A stretch of DNA of 64,000 bases, from NCBI RefSeq assembly GCF_039904985.1, contig NZ_CP157005.1, positions 62,001-126,000 of the forward strand, read 5' to 3'. Position 1 is the first letter of the stretch. Every line of letters starts with the position of its first letter. The position numbers and the translations under genes were made by a program. This DNA comes from Methylomonas sp. AM2-LC (GTDB lineage Bacteria; Pseudomonadota; Gammaproteobacteria; Methylococcales; Methylomonadaceae). Below are positions 8,862 through 17,220 of this stretch, in pieces. Under the pieces are notes generated by a model. The model was not told the DNA's origin and ran no database searches. It saw only the letters and a list, made by a program, of their open reading frames with translations.

Positions 8862-9200
8862 ATGTGGGTGATTTACGGCATCAAAAACTGTGACCGGGTT
8901 AAAAAAGCCCGGGCACAGCTTGATATTCAACAGATAAATTATCGATTCCATGACTACAAAATTGATGGTCTGGATGCCATTTTACTGCAAAGCTTTATGA
9001 CCACTCTCGGTCTAGATGCCGTGATCAACCGTAGTAGCACCACCTGGCGACAACTGGGTGAACAAGAAAAACATCAGATAAATTCCGAGCAAGGCTTGCA
9101 ACTTATCTTGAAAAATCCCACTCTAATTAAACGACCTATAATAGACACTGGTGAAAAATTATTGGTCGGATTTAATCCAAATGACTATGTACAAAACTGA
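8862..9200 (+). CDS. yffB: ArsC/Spx-family protein YffB
   Basis: A 112-residue thioredoxin-fold protein. The N-terminus reads YGIKNCDRVKKA, the single-Cys motif of the YffB/Spx branch of the ArsC family, and the C-terminus has K-R-P-I-I with a following L-V-G-F, as in that branch. Members are glutathione-linked reductases of uncertain substrate. In E. coli and other gammaproteobacteria yffB sits directly before dapE, as here. The TGA stop overlaps the dapE ATG by 1 nt. Confidence 0.88.
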   Translation: MWVIYGIKNCDRVKKARAQLDIQQINYRFHDYKIDGLDAILLQSFMTTLGLDAVINRSSTTWRQLGEQEKHQINSEQGLQLILKNPTLIKRPIIDTGEKLLVGFNPNDYVQN

Positions 9201-10330
9201 TGAGTGAAAGTCTAAAACTATTAGAAACACTGATACGCCTGCCCTCCGTAACACCTGATGATGCCGGTTGCCAGCATTTACTCACCACACGATTGCATAA
9301 GCTAGGTTTTAATGCAGAACAGATGGACTTTGCCGACACTCAAAATATATGGTTACGCCGAGGCCAACAATCGCCGCTTTTTGTTTTTCTTGGTCATACG
9401 GATGTTGTCCCAAGCGGTCCAATAACCGACTGGGAATCACCGCCGTTTGAACCACAAATACGTAACGGCAAGCTTTACGGGCGTGGCGCTGCTGATATGA
9501 AAGGCAGTATAGCCGCTTTTATTACGGCAGTTGAACGCTTTATTACTGAACACCCCCAACACAAAGGTTCGATCGCTATTATGTTGACCAGCGACGAAGA
9601 AGGTATTGCAAGTAACGGCATAGTAAAAGTCATAGACGTTTTGACGCAACGCCAAGAAAAAATAGACTGGTGCCTGGTAGGAGAACCTTCAAGCAAAACT
9701 GTTTTAGGTGATGTTATACGTGTCGGCAGACGTGGCTCATTATGTGCAAAACTAACAGTATTTGGCATACAAGGACATGTTGCCTATCCCGAACTAGCGG
9801 AAAATCCTATTCACCGCTTTGCTCCTGCCTTAAAAGCACTGACAGATGAAATATGGGATTATGGAAATGCTTTCTTTCCACCCACACGTTTACAGGTATC
9901 TAACATTGCTGCAGGTACAGGCGCAGAAAACATTATTCCGGGACAACTTGAAGTGCAGTTTAATTTGCGCTTTAGTACCGAATTGAATGAATCTACTATT
10001 AAATCCAGAACCGAAGCTATTCTCAATCATTATGGGTTTAAATATGATTTGCAATGGCGCTTATCCGGCCAGCCTTTTCTGACCACACAGGGCGAATTAT
10101 TGGAGGCTACGCATGCAGCCATTAAAACAATTTGTGGTGTGGACACCGTAAACGACACTGGAGGCGGTACTTCTGACGGCCGCTTTATTGCGCCAACAGG
10201 TACTCAAGTCATTGAACTTGGCCCTATTAATGCTAGTATTCACAAGATAGATGAAAATATAGCACTGGCCGATTTAGAGACATTAAGTGATATCTACGAA
10301 CAGATCTTGCGTAATTTATTAATCGCTTAA
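9200..10330 (+). CDS. dapE: Succinyl-diaminopimelate desuccinylase
   Basis: DapE hydrolyses N-succinyl-L,L-diaminopimelate to L,L-diaminopimelate and succinate in lysine and peptidoglycan precursor synthesis. The 376-residue M20 zinc enzyme has its metal motif F-L-G-H66-T-D-V-V-P, then Y-G-R-G-A-A-D-M-K-G, the T-S-D-E-E-G glutamates, and a late G-G-G-T-S-D-G-R-F loop. Length and order are normal. It overlaps yffB by one base. Downstream, the gene order that usually follows gives way to a 6.9-kb accessory island. Confidence 0.97.
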   Translation: MSESLKLLETLIRLPSVTPDDAGCQHLLTTRLHKLGFNAEQMDFADTQNIWLRRGQQSPLFVFLGHTDVVPSGPITDWESPPFEPQIRNGKLYGRGAADMKGSIAAFITAVERFITEHPQHKGSIAIMLTSDEEGIASNGIVKVIDVLTQRQEKIDWCLVGEPSSKTVLGDVIRVGRRGSLCAKLTVFGIQGHVAYPELAENPIHRFAPALKALTDEIWDYGNAFFPPTRLQVSNIAAGTGAENIIPGQLEVQFNLRFSTELNESTIKSRTEAILNHYGFKYDLQWRLSGQPFLTTQGELLEATHAAIKTICGVDTVNDTGGGTSDGRFIAPTGTQVIELGPINASIHKIDENIALADLETLSDIYEQILRNLLIA

Positions 10331-10779
10331 TTAAAGCTATAAGCGCTTAAAGTAAAGTTTAAACAAAAAATCGACCTAAGCTTGATGTGTAAAAATCAGC
10401 ATTAAATCTGACAATTTAGAAAACCAGTTGCAATCTAATCGTACAATGAAAGAGAAGGTTCGACCCAAAGCAGCCAATGAATATGAATTTGAACAGACAA
10501 GAAAAGGCAAATAAGCTGCCGTTCAAAATGTAGCTGTGGTTAGCTTGCGTAATCGCAGGGTCGAAGCCAGCATTTCTCTGATTACTCTATCGCTAATCTA
10601 AGCTACACGGGCTAAACTATGTCCTATCTAACTAGAAAACTAAATATGTGTGATTAATAACCTCTGTTATTCACTCAATTAGTGGTATTTACACTGAATT
10701 TAATTGACGTCTTAATAAAATCTACGAGTTAATCGGTTCATGATAAATTTATTTAAAAATTTCAGGGAGAATTTTTATA
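10331..10779. other. Non-coding left edge of the NACHT island
   Basis: This 449-bp AT-rich gap between dapE and the NACHT gene has no ORF worth calling. It contains a loose inverted repeat, GGTTCGACCC near 10458 against GGGTCGAAGCC near 10557, and a segment (GGTTAGCTTGCGTAATCGC) reminiscent of degenerate intergenic repeats. A similar reverse-oriented segment occurs near 14070-14095, on the other side of the NACHT gene. The NACHT promoter should lie in the final 150 bp. An AGGGAG ribosome site precedes its ATG. Confidence 0.35.
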
Positions 10780-13700
10780 ATGAGTTCTAAGTTATCAAAA
10801 CTTCTCGGCTTAACTGCTGAAGATCAAGAATCAATCGAAAAAACCACAGTAAATATAAAATCTGTTGCTGAGTTTATTTCGGATATCGTTGAAGCTTGCG
10901 AAGATAAAGATTGGCTGTCAAAGCTTTCAGAAATATGCCCTTGGTGGTTGCAAATTATCGGTGAATCTGCATCCGCTGCGGCACCACCAATAAAATTTGT
11001 AGCTACGTTATTTAGCAAACTTGGCGAAATTAAGGACCCTGACCGTTTAACTTACCTTGCGTTTACCACAGCGTATCAACGAGCGATTGAGAAGTCGCTA
11101 AAAACGATAGGAAATCCCTCAGTAAAATCTGAAAAAATTGAATGGGATCCAAATAAAGATATTGATTTACCAAAAGAAGGAGCAAGCTTTTCAACGTACT
11201 CTTTGAGTGATCCATTGAACCATACATTCATTAAGCAAGCAGATGCAATACTTGATGAAGCTTTAAAAGCTGTAGGATACAATGAGAGTGAACGTCGCAA
11301 AGTACATAACGAAGTATCTATGCGATTTCCAAGGGAGCTTATAGTTTTACTAACCCACCCAAGCACCCGCGATAAATTTATTTCAATTACAGAAGCTTTC
11401 CATTTCGAGAATCCAGAGCGTGTTGATGCGGCATGGCAAGATCATTTTGAATATCAACGTTATTTGTACGAAGATAAACAAGTTTTTGGCGAGGAGCCTT
11501 TTACTCTATCTGATGTTTATATAGAAACAGAATGTGGTGTTCTACAATGGCAGGAAATACAAGACGGAAAACTGATTGATAATAATCAGGCCAAAGAGTC
11601 TGTTCAACAAGGTAAGGTTAGAATAGATCCTTTCGATTTGCATGTTGGTGGTCAACATGAATTACTGCCAACCGTGATGCAGCTAATTGGAGACAAAAGC
11701 TTTAAGGATGCTATCGTAATTCAAGGGCCCGCTGGGTCTGGAAAATCTGCTTTTACCCTGCGCCTAAGCGTTGAGTTATTGAACAATGGACTCAAACCTA
11801 TTCGCATACGATTTCGAGATTTACCTTTGCATATTGGTAATATTCAAGATGCGCTGCCAGAAGCTATTCGATTTTGGGATATTGAGGATCGCCCAACTGA
11901 AACCCCCAAAGCAAAACCGGATGAGCTTTTTGCTGACCAAAGCTTATTTGACCAACAAGTTGATTTTAACGGTTGCCCAATTTGTCCATGGGTATTGATT
12001 ATTGATGGTTGGGACGAAGTTAGCGTAGCTGTTGAAAAAGGGTTTGCAATTCGCGTAAACGATATTCTTAGCCAAATTCGCGATAAGTTCATTAATCGCG
12101 GTAATCGCCCTGTCGTTCGTGTTGTGCTAACTGGTCGTCCATCTGATGCAGTTTCTAGCTCCAGCTTTATGACCAAAACAACTCGCTTATTTACAATCCG
12201 TCCTTTACCTCCGAGCAAGCTTGATGGATTCGTCTGTCGTTTGGCCCGCTATTTCACTGATCCTAAACAGCTTGAAATGGCAAATCCAGAACGATTTAAG
12301 CCGGTATTGGAAGGATATCGGACAGGGTATCAACAGTTGTTGGAGAACAAGCGAAACAATATTGAGAGGGATATCGACACGATGGAAGTATTGGGCTTAC
12401 CATTATTAGCGCACTTAGCAGTGCGATTAATGGTCTGTTGGGTTGGATCTGACTTGCAGGTTTTAGTAAATAATCCTACCACTTTGTATCGCCACCTCAC
12501 TGATATCACATGCATTAAAGGAGGGCGGTATGGTCAAGGAGTCTACGAGCCAAAATTACCAACTACAGAACTAAGGCGATTACTGCATGAAACGGCTGTT
12601 TCCATGACTGTGTTTGGACTGGACCATATCCCTTACGATGAACTGGATTACCGCTTGTCAGCATTAGACGAAGAATTAATCCAACGCGTGCAGGAGACAA
12701 CCAAGGATCATCCTCTCACAGTTTTGATGATTGGATTTTTCTTTAAAGGTGGTCATAGGGAACTTGGTGCTGAATTTCTTCACAAGTCATTTCGTGAATA
12801 TCTTTTTGCTGAGTGTCTAGTAGAAACGCTTAAAGCCTATGGACGCGGTGCACCTGATTATTTGCCTGAACGCTCTGTATTTTGGAAAGATTTTGATTTA
12901 GAAGATATTCGCTTCGGTTTTTCTCGTCGTTTGAGCCAAATGTTGGCCCCACAATGGATTACGAAAGAAGTAGCTAAACACGTGCATGCGTTAATTGAGT
13001 GGGAATTAGCGCGTACTTATGACGAACATGACAAAACTATCGTTGGGCAGCCTACGCAAGCACTTGATATACGTGCTTGGCAAAAGGTTCGTGATGGTTT
13101 GGCCGATCTTTGGGATTGGTGGGGAGAAGCGGTTCATCTTCGAATGCAGCCAAAATATCAGGGAAAAAAACGCACAGGTTGGGAAAATCCTTATGTCATG
13201 GAACTAGTAGAATGGACTATGCCGCAAGCGCCAGATAAAGAGCAATCTCTATTCCCTCCTCGAACCACGGCCATTGATTCGCATTTAGGAGATGGTTTAT
13301 GCCGATTGACAGCTTTAGTTCATCACTATGTGGCAGTACCTCCTGGAATTGAAGCAAAATGGGGCGAATCTCATAGTGTCAATAATATCGAAGTAAGACG
13401 CTATCAATCTATAGGAAGTATCGGCGGCAATAATCAAATACGATTCAAACCCTCTGGTGATAATTCTCACTATTTTTCAAATTATGTCGCGCGTATTAAT
13501 AGTGCCGGTTGGCGACCCGAATATTATTTCCCAATTTCGTTATTTCTAGACAGTGCGGACTTCACCGATGTCAGTGTTGAGAATTGTATTTTTTTTAGCA
13601 CTTCACTTGTTGGATCAAAATTCATGAATGCTCAATTAATTGATACTGTATTTGTAAATGCGAATTTGCGATACAGCAATTTCAGAGAGGCATATGCTAC

Positions 13701-13836
13701 CAGAGCAAGTTTTGATAATGCAAATTTGTCAGATGCGGATTTATCTAGAATAATCATTCAAAATGCTAGTTTCAAGGGAGCGTTAATTAAAAATACTCGT
13801 CTTGATAATATTGAAGGTAAAATTGATGTGGAGTAA
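10780..13836 (+). CDS. NACHT-domain STAND NTPase with C-terminal pentapeptide repeats (bacterial NLR-like)
   Basis: A 1018-residue protein with three visible parts. Residues 1 to about 110 are helical and contain a hydrophobic stretch (PWWLQIIGESASAAAPP), a possible effector or oligomerisation module. The NTPase follows: Walker A GPAGSGKS at 316-323, Walker B with the NACHT-type D-G-x-D-E signature (WVLIIDGWDEV, 404-414), and a sensor-like V-V-L-T-G-R-P at 448-454, then a winged-helix region (LPLLAHLAVRLM). Residues about 925-1012 form degenerate pentapeptide repeats (A-N-L-S-D-A-D-L type), a likely sensor or scaffold. NACHT proteins of this architecture act as ATP-driven switches, and several bacterial ones protect against phage. 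No separate effector gene is adjacent. Antiphage function is inferred from family and island context. Confidence 0.9.
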   Translation: MSSKLSKLLGLTAEDQESIEKTTVNIKSVAEFISDIVEACEDKDWLSKLSEICPWWLQIIGESASAAAPPIKFVATLFSKLGEIKDPDRLTYLAFTTAYQRAIEKSLKTIGNPSVKSEKIEWDPNKDIDLPKEGASFSTYSLSDPLNHTFIKQADAILDEALKAVGYNESERRKVHNEVSMRFPRELIVLLTHPSTRDKFISITEAFHFENPERVDAAWQDHFEYQRYLYEDKQVFGEEPFTLSDVYIETECGVLQWQEIQDGKLIDNNQAKESVQQGKVRIDPFDLHVGGQHELLPTVMQLIGDKSFKDAIVIQGPAGSGKSAFTLRLSVELLNNGLKPIRIRFRDLPLHIGNIQDALPEAIRFWDIEDRPTETPKAKPDELFADQSLFDQQVDFNGCPICPWVLIIDGWDEVSVAVEKGFAIRVNDILSQIRDKFINRGNRPVVRVVLTGRPSDAVSSSSFMTKTTRLFTIRPLPPSKLDGFVCRLARYFTDPKQLEMANPERFKPVLEGYRTGYQQLLENKRNNIERDIDTMEVLGLPLLAHLAVRLMVCWVGSDLQVLVNNPTTLYRHLTDITCIKGGRYGQGVYEPKLPTTELRRLLHETAVSMTVFGLDHIPYDELDYRLSALDEELIQRVQETTKDHPLTVLMIGFFFKGGHRELGAEFLHKSFREYLFAECLVETLKAYGRGAPDYLPERSVFWKDFDLEDIRFGFSRRLSQMLAPQWITKEVAKHVHALIEWELARTYDEHDKTIVGQPTQALDIRAWQKVRDGLADLWDWWGEAVHLRMQPKYQGKKRTGWENPYVMELVEWTMPQAPDKEQSLFPPRTTAIDSHLGDGLCRLTALVHHYVAVPPGIEAKWGESHSVNNIEVRRYQSIGSIGGNNQIRFKPSGDNSHYFSNYVARINSAGWRPEYYFPISLFLDSADFTDVSVENCIFFSTSLVGSKFMNAQLIDTVFVNANLRYSNFREAYATRASFDNANLSDADLSRIIIQNASFKGALIKNTRLDNIEGKIDVE

Positions 13837-13920
13837 TTTTAATTATACGCTTAATAAAACATATGGCTCGATAGAGTGAGCATGATGCTCTCCTTCAAGT
13901 TAACCGCCTATTCTCGGCGC

Positions 13921-13955
13921 CTCAAGTAGCCTCGATGGAATCGAGGCTACTTGAG
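13921..13955. repeat. Perfect 16-bp inverted repeat with 3-nt loop
   Basis: Left arm CTCAAGTAGCCTCGAT at 13921-13936, loop GGA, and an exact complementary right arm at 13940-13955. It lies 85 bp after the NACHT stop and 191 bp before the TPR gene. No T-tract follows on either strand, so a classical intrinsic terminator is not supported. It could be a cruciform/REP-type element, a protein-binding palindrome, or an RNA stability hairpin. The rest of the gap (13837-14146) holds nothing else I recognise. Confidence 0.75.
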
Positions 13956-14146
13956 AGCTACCCCGGTCGTTCAGTCATATACAGTATCAAGCAGCTATCC
14001 ATTCGATTGCGGTCACTAAGGCAGATGTGCGTTGGTCCGCTTTTCAATCTTTTCCAGTCATAACCACTGGCTAACCTGATCTACGCAATCGCTCAAGCAA
14101 GTAACTTTAGTCGTAAAGGCTTCAAGAAAATCGAGGTAAGATTTGC

Positions 14147-14944
14147 ATGCCAAGAAAGTTTGTAGAATTCGGAAGATACATCGACAAAGATAATATATCC
14201 TTAGTTATCTCTGTCCTGGCGCTATGTATCGGAATACTCTCTTACTATACATCTGCCAACAATAGTATGCTGGAAGCAGAACTTGAATCCAATGACTTAA
14301 TTTATTCAGCGTGGGATGATCTTGGAGGAAGAGATGGCTCTGAGTACTTTGATAAACCAATCTCCACTTACTCTTTAAATAAAGCAGCTAGGAAAGTTGA
14401 TAAAGCCTTGAAGCTTTATCGAAAAAATCAACGAGCTATTGCGCTTCATGCAATATTGCTTTATCACAATTCCATTCAGACCGGAGACAAGTCTAAAATG
14501 GAAAAAGCATCTGAAATTTTAGAAGATGTCTTGCTCAATCAGCAGTTTAGAAGCGAATCTGCTAGTACATATTATATTAAATCGTTGATTCAACTTCGAT
14601 CACTCGATAAAGCAAAAAAGTATCTATCTAAGGTTGATGAAAAAAATGGGGATCTTGAATTTTTAACATACGAGGTTTTATACACAAAATCCTGGTTACA
14701 AATATTTACCTTGGAGCAAGATTGGCAGAATGTTGAAAAGCAACTGGATAAACTGAAAACAGAATACACGGAAGGACCTTTAGGACGGCCTTTTGATAAA
14801 CAAGAGATTAAAATTCAAATTGCGTTGGCAGGCTCATATTTAGAGCAAGATAAGAATAAAACAATCGGATATTTGGAAAACGCTCTTACTGAGTCGTCCC
14901 TGAAAAACCGCAAATCAACAGGCAACGCATTGATTCATAATTAA
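14147..14944 (+). pseudogene. Membrane-anchored TPR protein, 5' part, truncated by IS insertion
   Basis: The first 249 codons (to 14892) encode a protein with one membrane segment at residues about 17-35 (NISLVISVLALCIGILSYY) and then helical TPR-like repeats. The ATG follows a GAGGT ribosome site. At 14893 an IS5-family element begins, so the frame runs into IS sequence and stops at 14944. Removing the IS plus one copy of the TACTGA duplication joins this part in frame with the 3' part at 16411, restoring a protein of about 426 residues. The topology suggests a short cytoplasmic N-terminus with TPRs outside the membrane, or the reverse. Function unknown; the location next to the NACHT gene hints at an island role. 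Confidence 0.85.
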
Positions 14945-16410
14945 TACTTACATATAAAGACGGGTAATAATTGCAAGAAATGGGTAAAATAGATATTAAT
15001 TTCTTGCAAATTTTTATTCAAAATGAAGCCAAAATCCCAAGAAACGAGCGGCCAAATCGATTTGTTCAACACCCCGCTGGCCGATCTGCTGAACCCCCGT
15101 CACGAGTTGTACCAACTCGCCCAACTGATCGACTGGAAAACGATTGACGATTCTTTCGGTCAGTACTTTGTCGCCACACAAGGGGCGCCGGCACTGTCCA
15201 CGCGGTTGGTGGCGGGATTGCATTACCTGAAACACGCCTTCGCGTTGTCCGATGAGGCGGTCGTAGCCCGCTGGCTGGAGAATCCGTATTGGCAATTCTT
15301 TTGCGGCGAAACCTTCTTTCGGCACGACACGCCTTGTCATCCCACCTCGCTGACCAAATGGCGGCAGCGCATCGGCGAAGCAGGTTGTGAGCAATTATTG
15401 GCACTGACCATTCAAGCAGGCATCGACAGTAAGACGGTAATGAAGCAGGACTTTGAAGCAGTGACAGTGGATAGCACCGTCCAGGAGAAAGCTATTACTT
15501 ATCCGACCGATGGCAAATTGTATGAACGCTGCCGCCAGCATCTGGTGCGCCTGGCCGAGCAACATGAAATCTCGCTGAGGCAGAACTACAATCGCAAAGC
15601 CCCGTATTTGCTGCTAATGGCAAACCGCTACAGTCATGCCAAGCAAATGAAGCGTAAACGCAAGATGCTCAAGCAACTGAAAACCCTAGTGGGACGGGTT
15701 TACCGGGATATTGATCGCCAATTGCTTGATCAATCCGATGCCGTCAAGCTGGTTTTCAAGGACACCTTGGAGAAAACACAACGTATTCTGACTCAGCAAA
15801 CCCAGGATAAAAACAAGTTGTACAGCTTTCACGCCCCAGAAGTGGAGTGTATTGCCAAAGGTAAGGTACACAAAAAATACGAGTTTGGCGTCAAGGTAGG
15901 GATCACGGTCACCAACAAGAGCAATTTCGTGCTGGGTGCCCGCAGTTTCCCTGGCAATCCCTACGATGGCCATACACTGGAATCCTGTCTGGAACAGGCG
16001 GAAATTCTGAGCGGCATCCGCGCCAAAGAAGTGTTTGTCGATCTGGGCTACCGGGGCGTCGAGCTCGCGGGCATCACGATTTACAAAGCCCGGCAAAAAC
16101 GCGGCGTGGATACCCGACGACTCAAACGTGCACTCAAACGTCGCAACGCCATCGAACCGATTATCGGCCACCTGAAAAACGACGGCTTGTTGGGACGCAA
16201 CTACCTGAAAGGCGAGATGGGCGATGCCTTGCATGCCGTCCTGTGCGGTGCCGGCCACAACATCCGTTTGATCCTCAGGCGGTTGAGGATTTTTTGGTCT
16301 TATTTTTGGCAAGCACTGTCTCGGTTCTGGGGAGTTCCATCTGACGAACAATTCTTGTTGGCAGCATAAGACCGAGTATCTATGAAAATTTCGGCTTTTT
16401 CAGGGACGAC
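14893..16410 (+). mobile_element. IS5-family insertion sequence, complete
   Basis: The element is 1518 bp with terminal inverted repeats: left GTCGTCCCTGAAAAA and the exact complement at the right end, with partial matches beyond. TACTGA occurs at 14887-14892 and 16411-16416, consistent with a 4-6 bp target duplication (ACTG is the unambiguous core). The single transposase gene fills most of it. GC content is visibly higher than in the flanking genes. An 11-bp perfect inverted repeat (14971-14981 and 14999-15009) precedes the transposase start. Intact ends and matched duplication indicate a recent insertion. Confidence 0.93.
15023..16369 (+). CDS. IS5-family transposase
   Basis: A 448-residue DDE transposase. 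The N-terminal DNA-binding part contains F-N-T-P-L-A-D-L-L-N-P-x-H-E-L. The catalytic acids fall in T-V-D-S-T-V-Q-E-K (first Asp), V-F-V-D-L-G-Y-R-G (second Asp) and R-N-A-I-E-P-I-I-G-H-L-K-N-D (Glu), the usual IS5-family order. No frameshift or internal stop is present, so the element could be active. The ATG at 15023 follows a hairpin-forming repeat that may limit translation from transcripts entering from outside. Codon use is richer in G and C than in the host genes. Confidence 0.94.
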   Translation: MKPKSQETSGQIDLFNTPLADLLNPRHELYQLAQLIDWKTIDDSFGQYFVATQGAPALSTRLVAGLHYLKHAFALSDEAVVARWLENPYWQFFCGETFFRHDTPCHPTSLTKWRQRIGEAGCEQLLALTIQAGIDSKTVMKQDFEAVTVDSTVQEKAITYPTDGKLYERCRQHLVRLAEQHEISLRQNYNRKAPYLLLMANRYSHAKQMKRKRKMLKQLKTLVGRVYRDIDRQLLDQSDAVKLVFKDTLEKTQRILTQQTQDKNKLYSFHAPEVECIAKGKVHKKYEFGVKVGITVTNKSNFVLGARSFPGNPYDGHTLESCLEQAEILSGIRAKEVFVDLGYRGVELAGITIYKARQKRGVDTRRLKRALKRRNAIEPIIGHLKNDGLLGRNYLKGEMGDALHAVLCGAGHNIRLILRRLRIFWSYFWQALSRFWGVPSDEQFLLAA

Positions 16411-16951
16411 TACTGAAGGAATTGATCTAATAGAAGACAAATTGACACTGGCTTCCGTTTATGGTGTATTAACTTCGTTATACGGTGAAAAGGGTGAATA
16501 TGAGAAAGCAATTCTGTATTTCACAAAGCACATCAAATTGGACCACACTGTCGCCAGGGGATGGCAAAATATTGGTCCCGATTTTGGTCGCGTTGCAGAA
16601 GATCCCGAGGTCTTAAGTATTTTTGAAGAGCAGTATGAGCAAGATAAGAAAAATGCAATTCTTGTTGAAAACCTTGGAGTTAGTTACTTTCATTTGAATC
16701 GTTTTGAAAGTGCCGCAAAGATTTATTCCGATTGTATTAAAAGATTCGACAAGGACTATTACATTGTGCCAGTTGGAGGTGGTAAGGTTCTAACTTTAAG
16801 CAGTTGTTACAGAAAATTGGCGGTCGCAAAGTATATGGCGAAGGATCCTGTGGGAGCAAAAAGTATACTAAATGAGTCGATTGACAAAGGCATAGCAGAC
16901 GAAACTACAGTCGCCTTGTTTAACGAGCTTTTCCCGCAGGAGGATAACTAA
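16382..16951 (+). pseudogene. TPR protein, 3' part, separated by IS insertion
   Basis: From 16411 the frame continues the interrupted TPR gene: L-T-E-G-I-D-L-I-E-D-K follows directly from the 5' part when the IS is removed. Two or more TPR-like helix pairs are visible, for example G-E-K-G-E-Y-E-K-A-I-L-Y-F and a second set around the FESAAKIYSDCIKRF segment. An ATG inside the right end of the IS (16382) is in frame with it, so a 189-residue C-terminal fragment could still be made if transcribed from the IS. It ends TAA at 16951. The split fragments are unlikely to rebuild the membrane-anchored protein. Confidence 0.85.
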
Positions 16952-17220
16952 ATATCAACGATTCGTTACAACGGACAAGCCGGTAATCGCGATTGGTGCG
17001 GTAAGTAAGCTCACGATACCCTATGCCAGCTTTTGGCTGAATATTTGTCATTGGCACTTCTCTTCCATAGGGCGGCTTTTGGCCGAACTTTGCCAGTCAT
17101 TGTCCGATCTGATCTGAGCAAGAAAACCTAAATGTCAGATTTGGTTTTGACTTTACACTTGATGGGTATAATACATTCAACTCTTTGAGTTTTGTTTTTT
17201 ATCAAGCAGTCAAGTCACTG
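16952..17220. other. Non-coding right edge of island with degenerate repeats
   Basis: Two related segments, GCTTTTGGCTGAA near 17030 and GCTTTTGGCCGAA near 17085, form an imperfect direct repeat of a type common between genes in related genomes. No ORF, tRNA or integrase site was recognised, although the position just downstream of fimV marks the edge of the accessory insertion. Confidence 0.35.

Noticed and set aside
10440..10570. Attachment-site or tRNA-like sequence at the left island edge (GTTCGACCC resembles a T-arm)
   Set aside because: No cloverleaf can be built around it, no integrase is present in the island, and no matching direct repeat was seen at the right edge.
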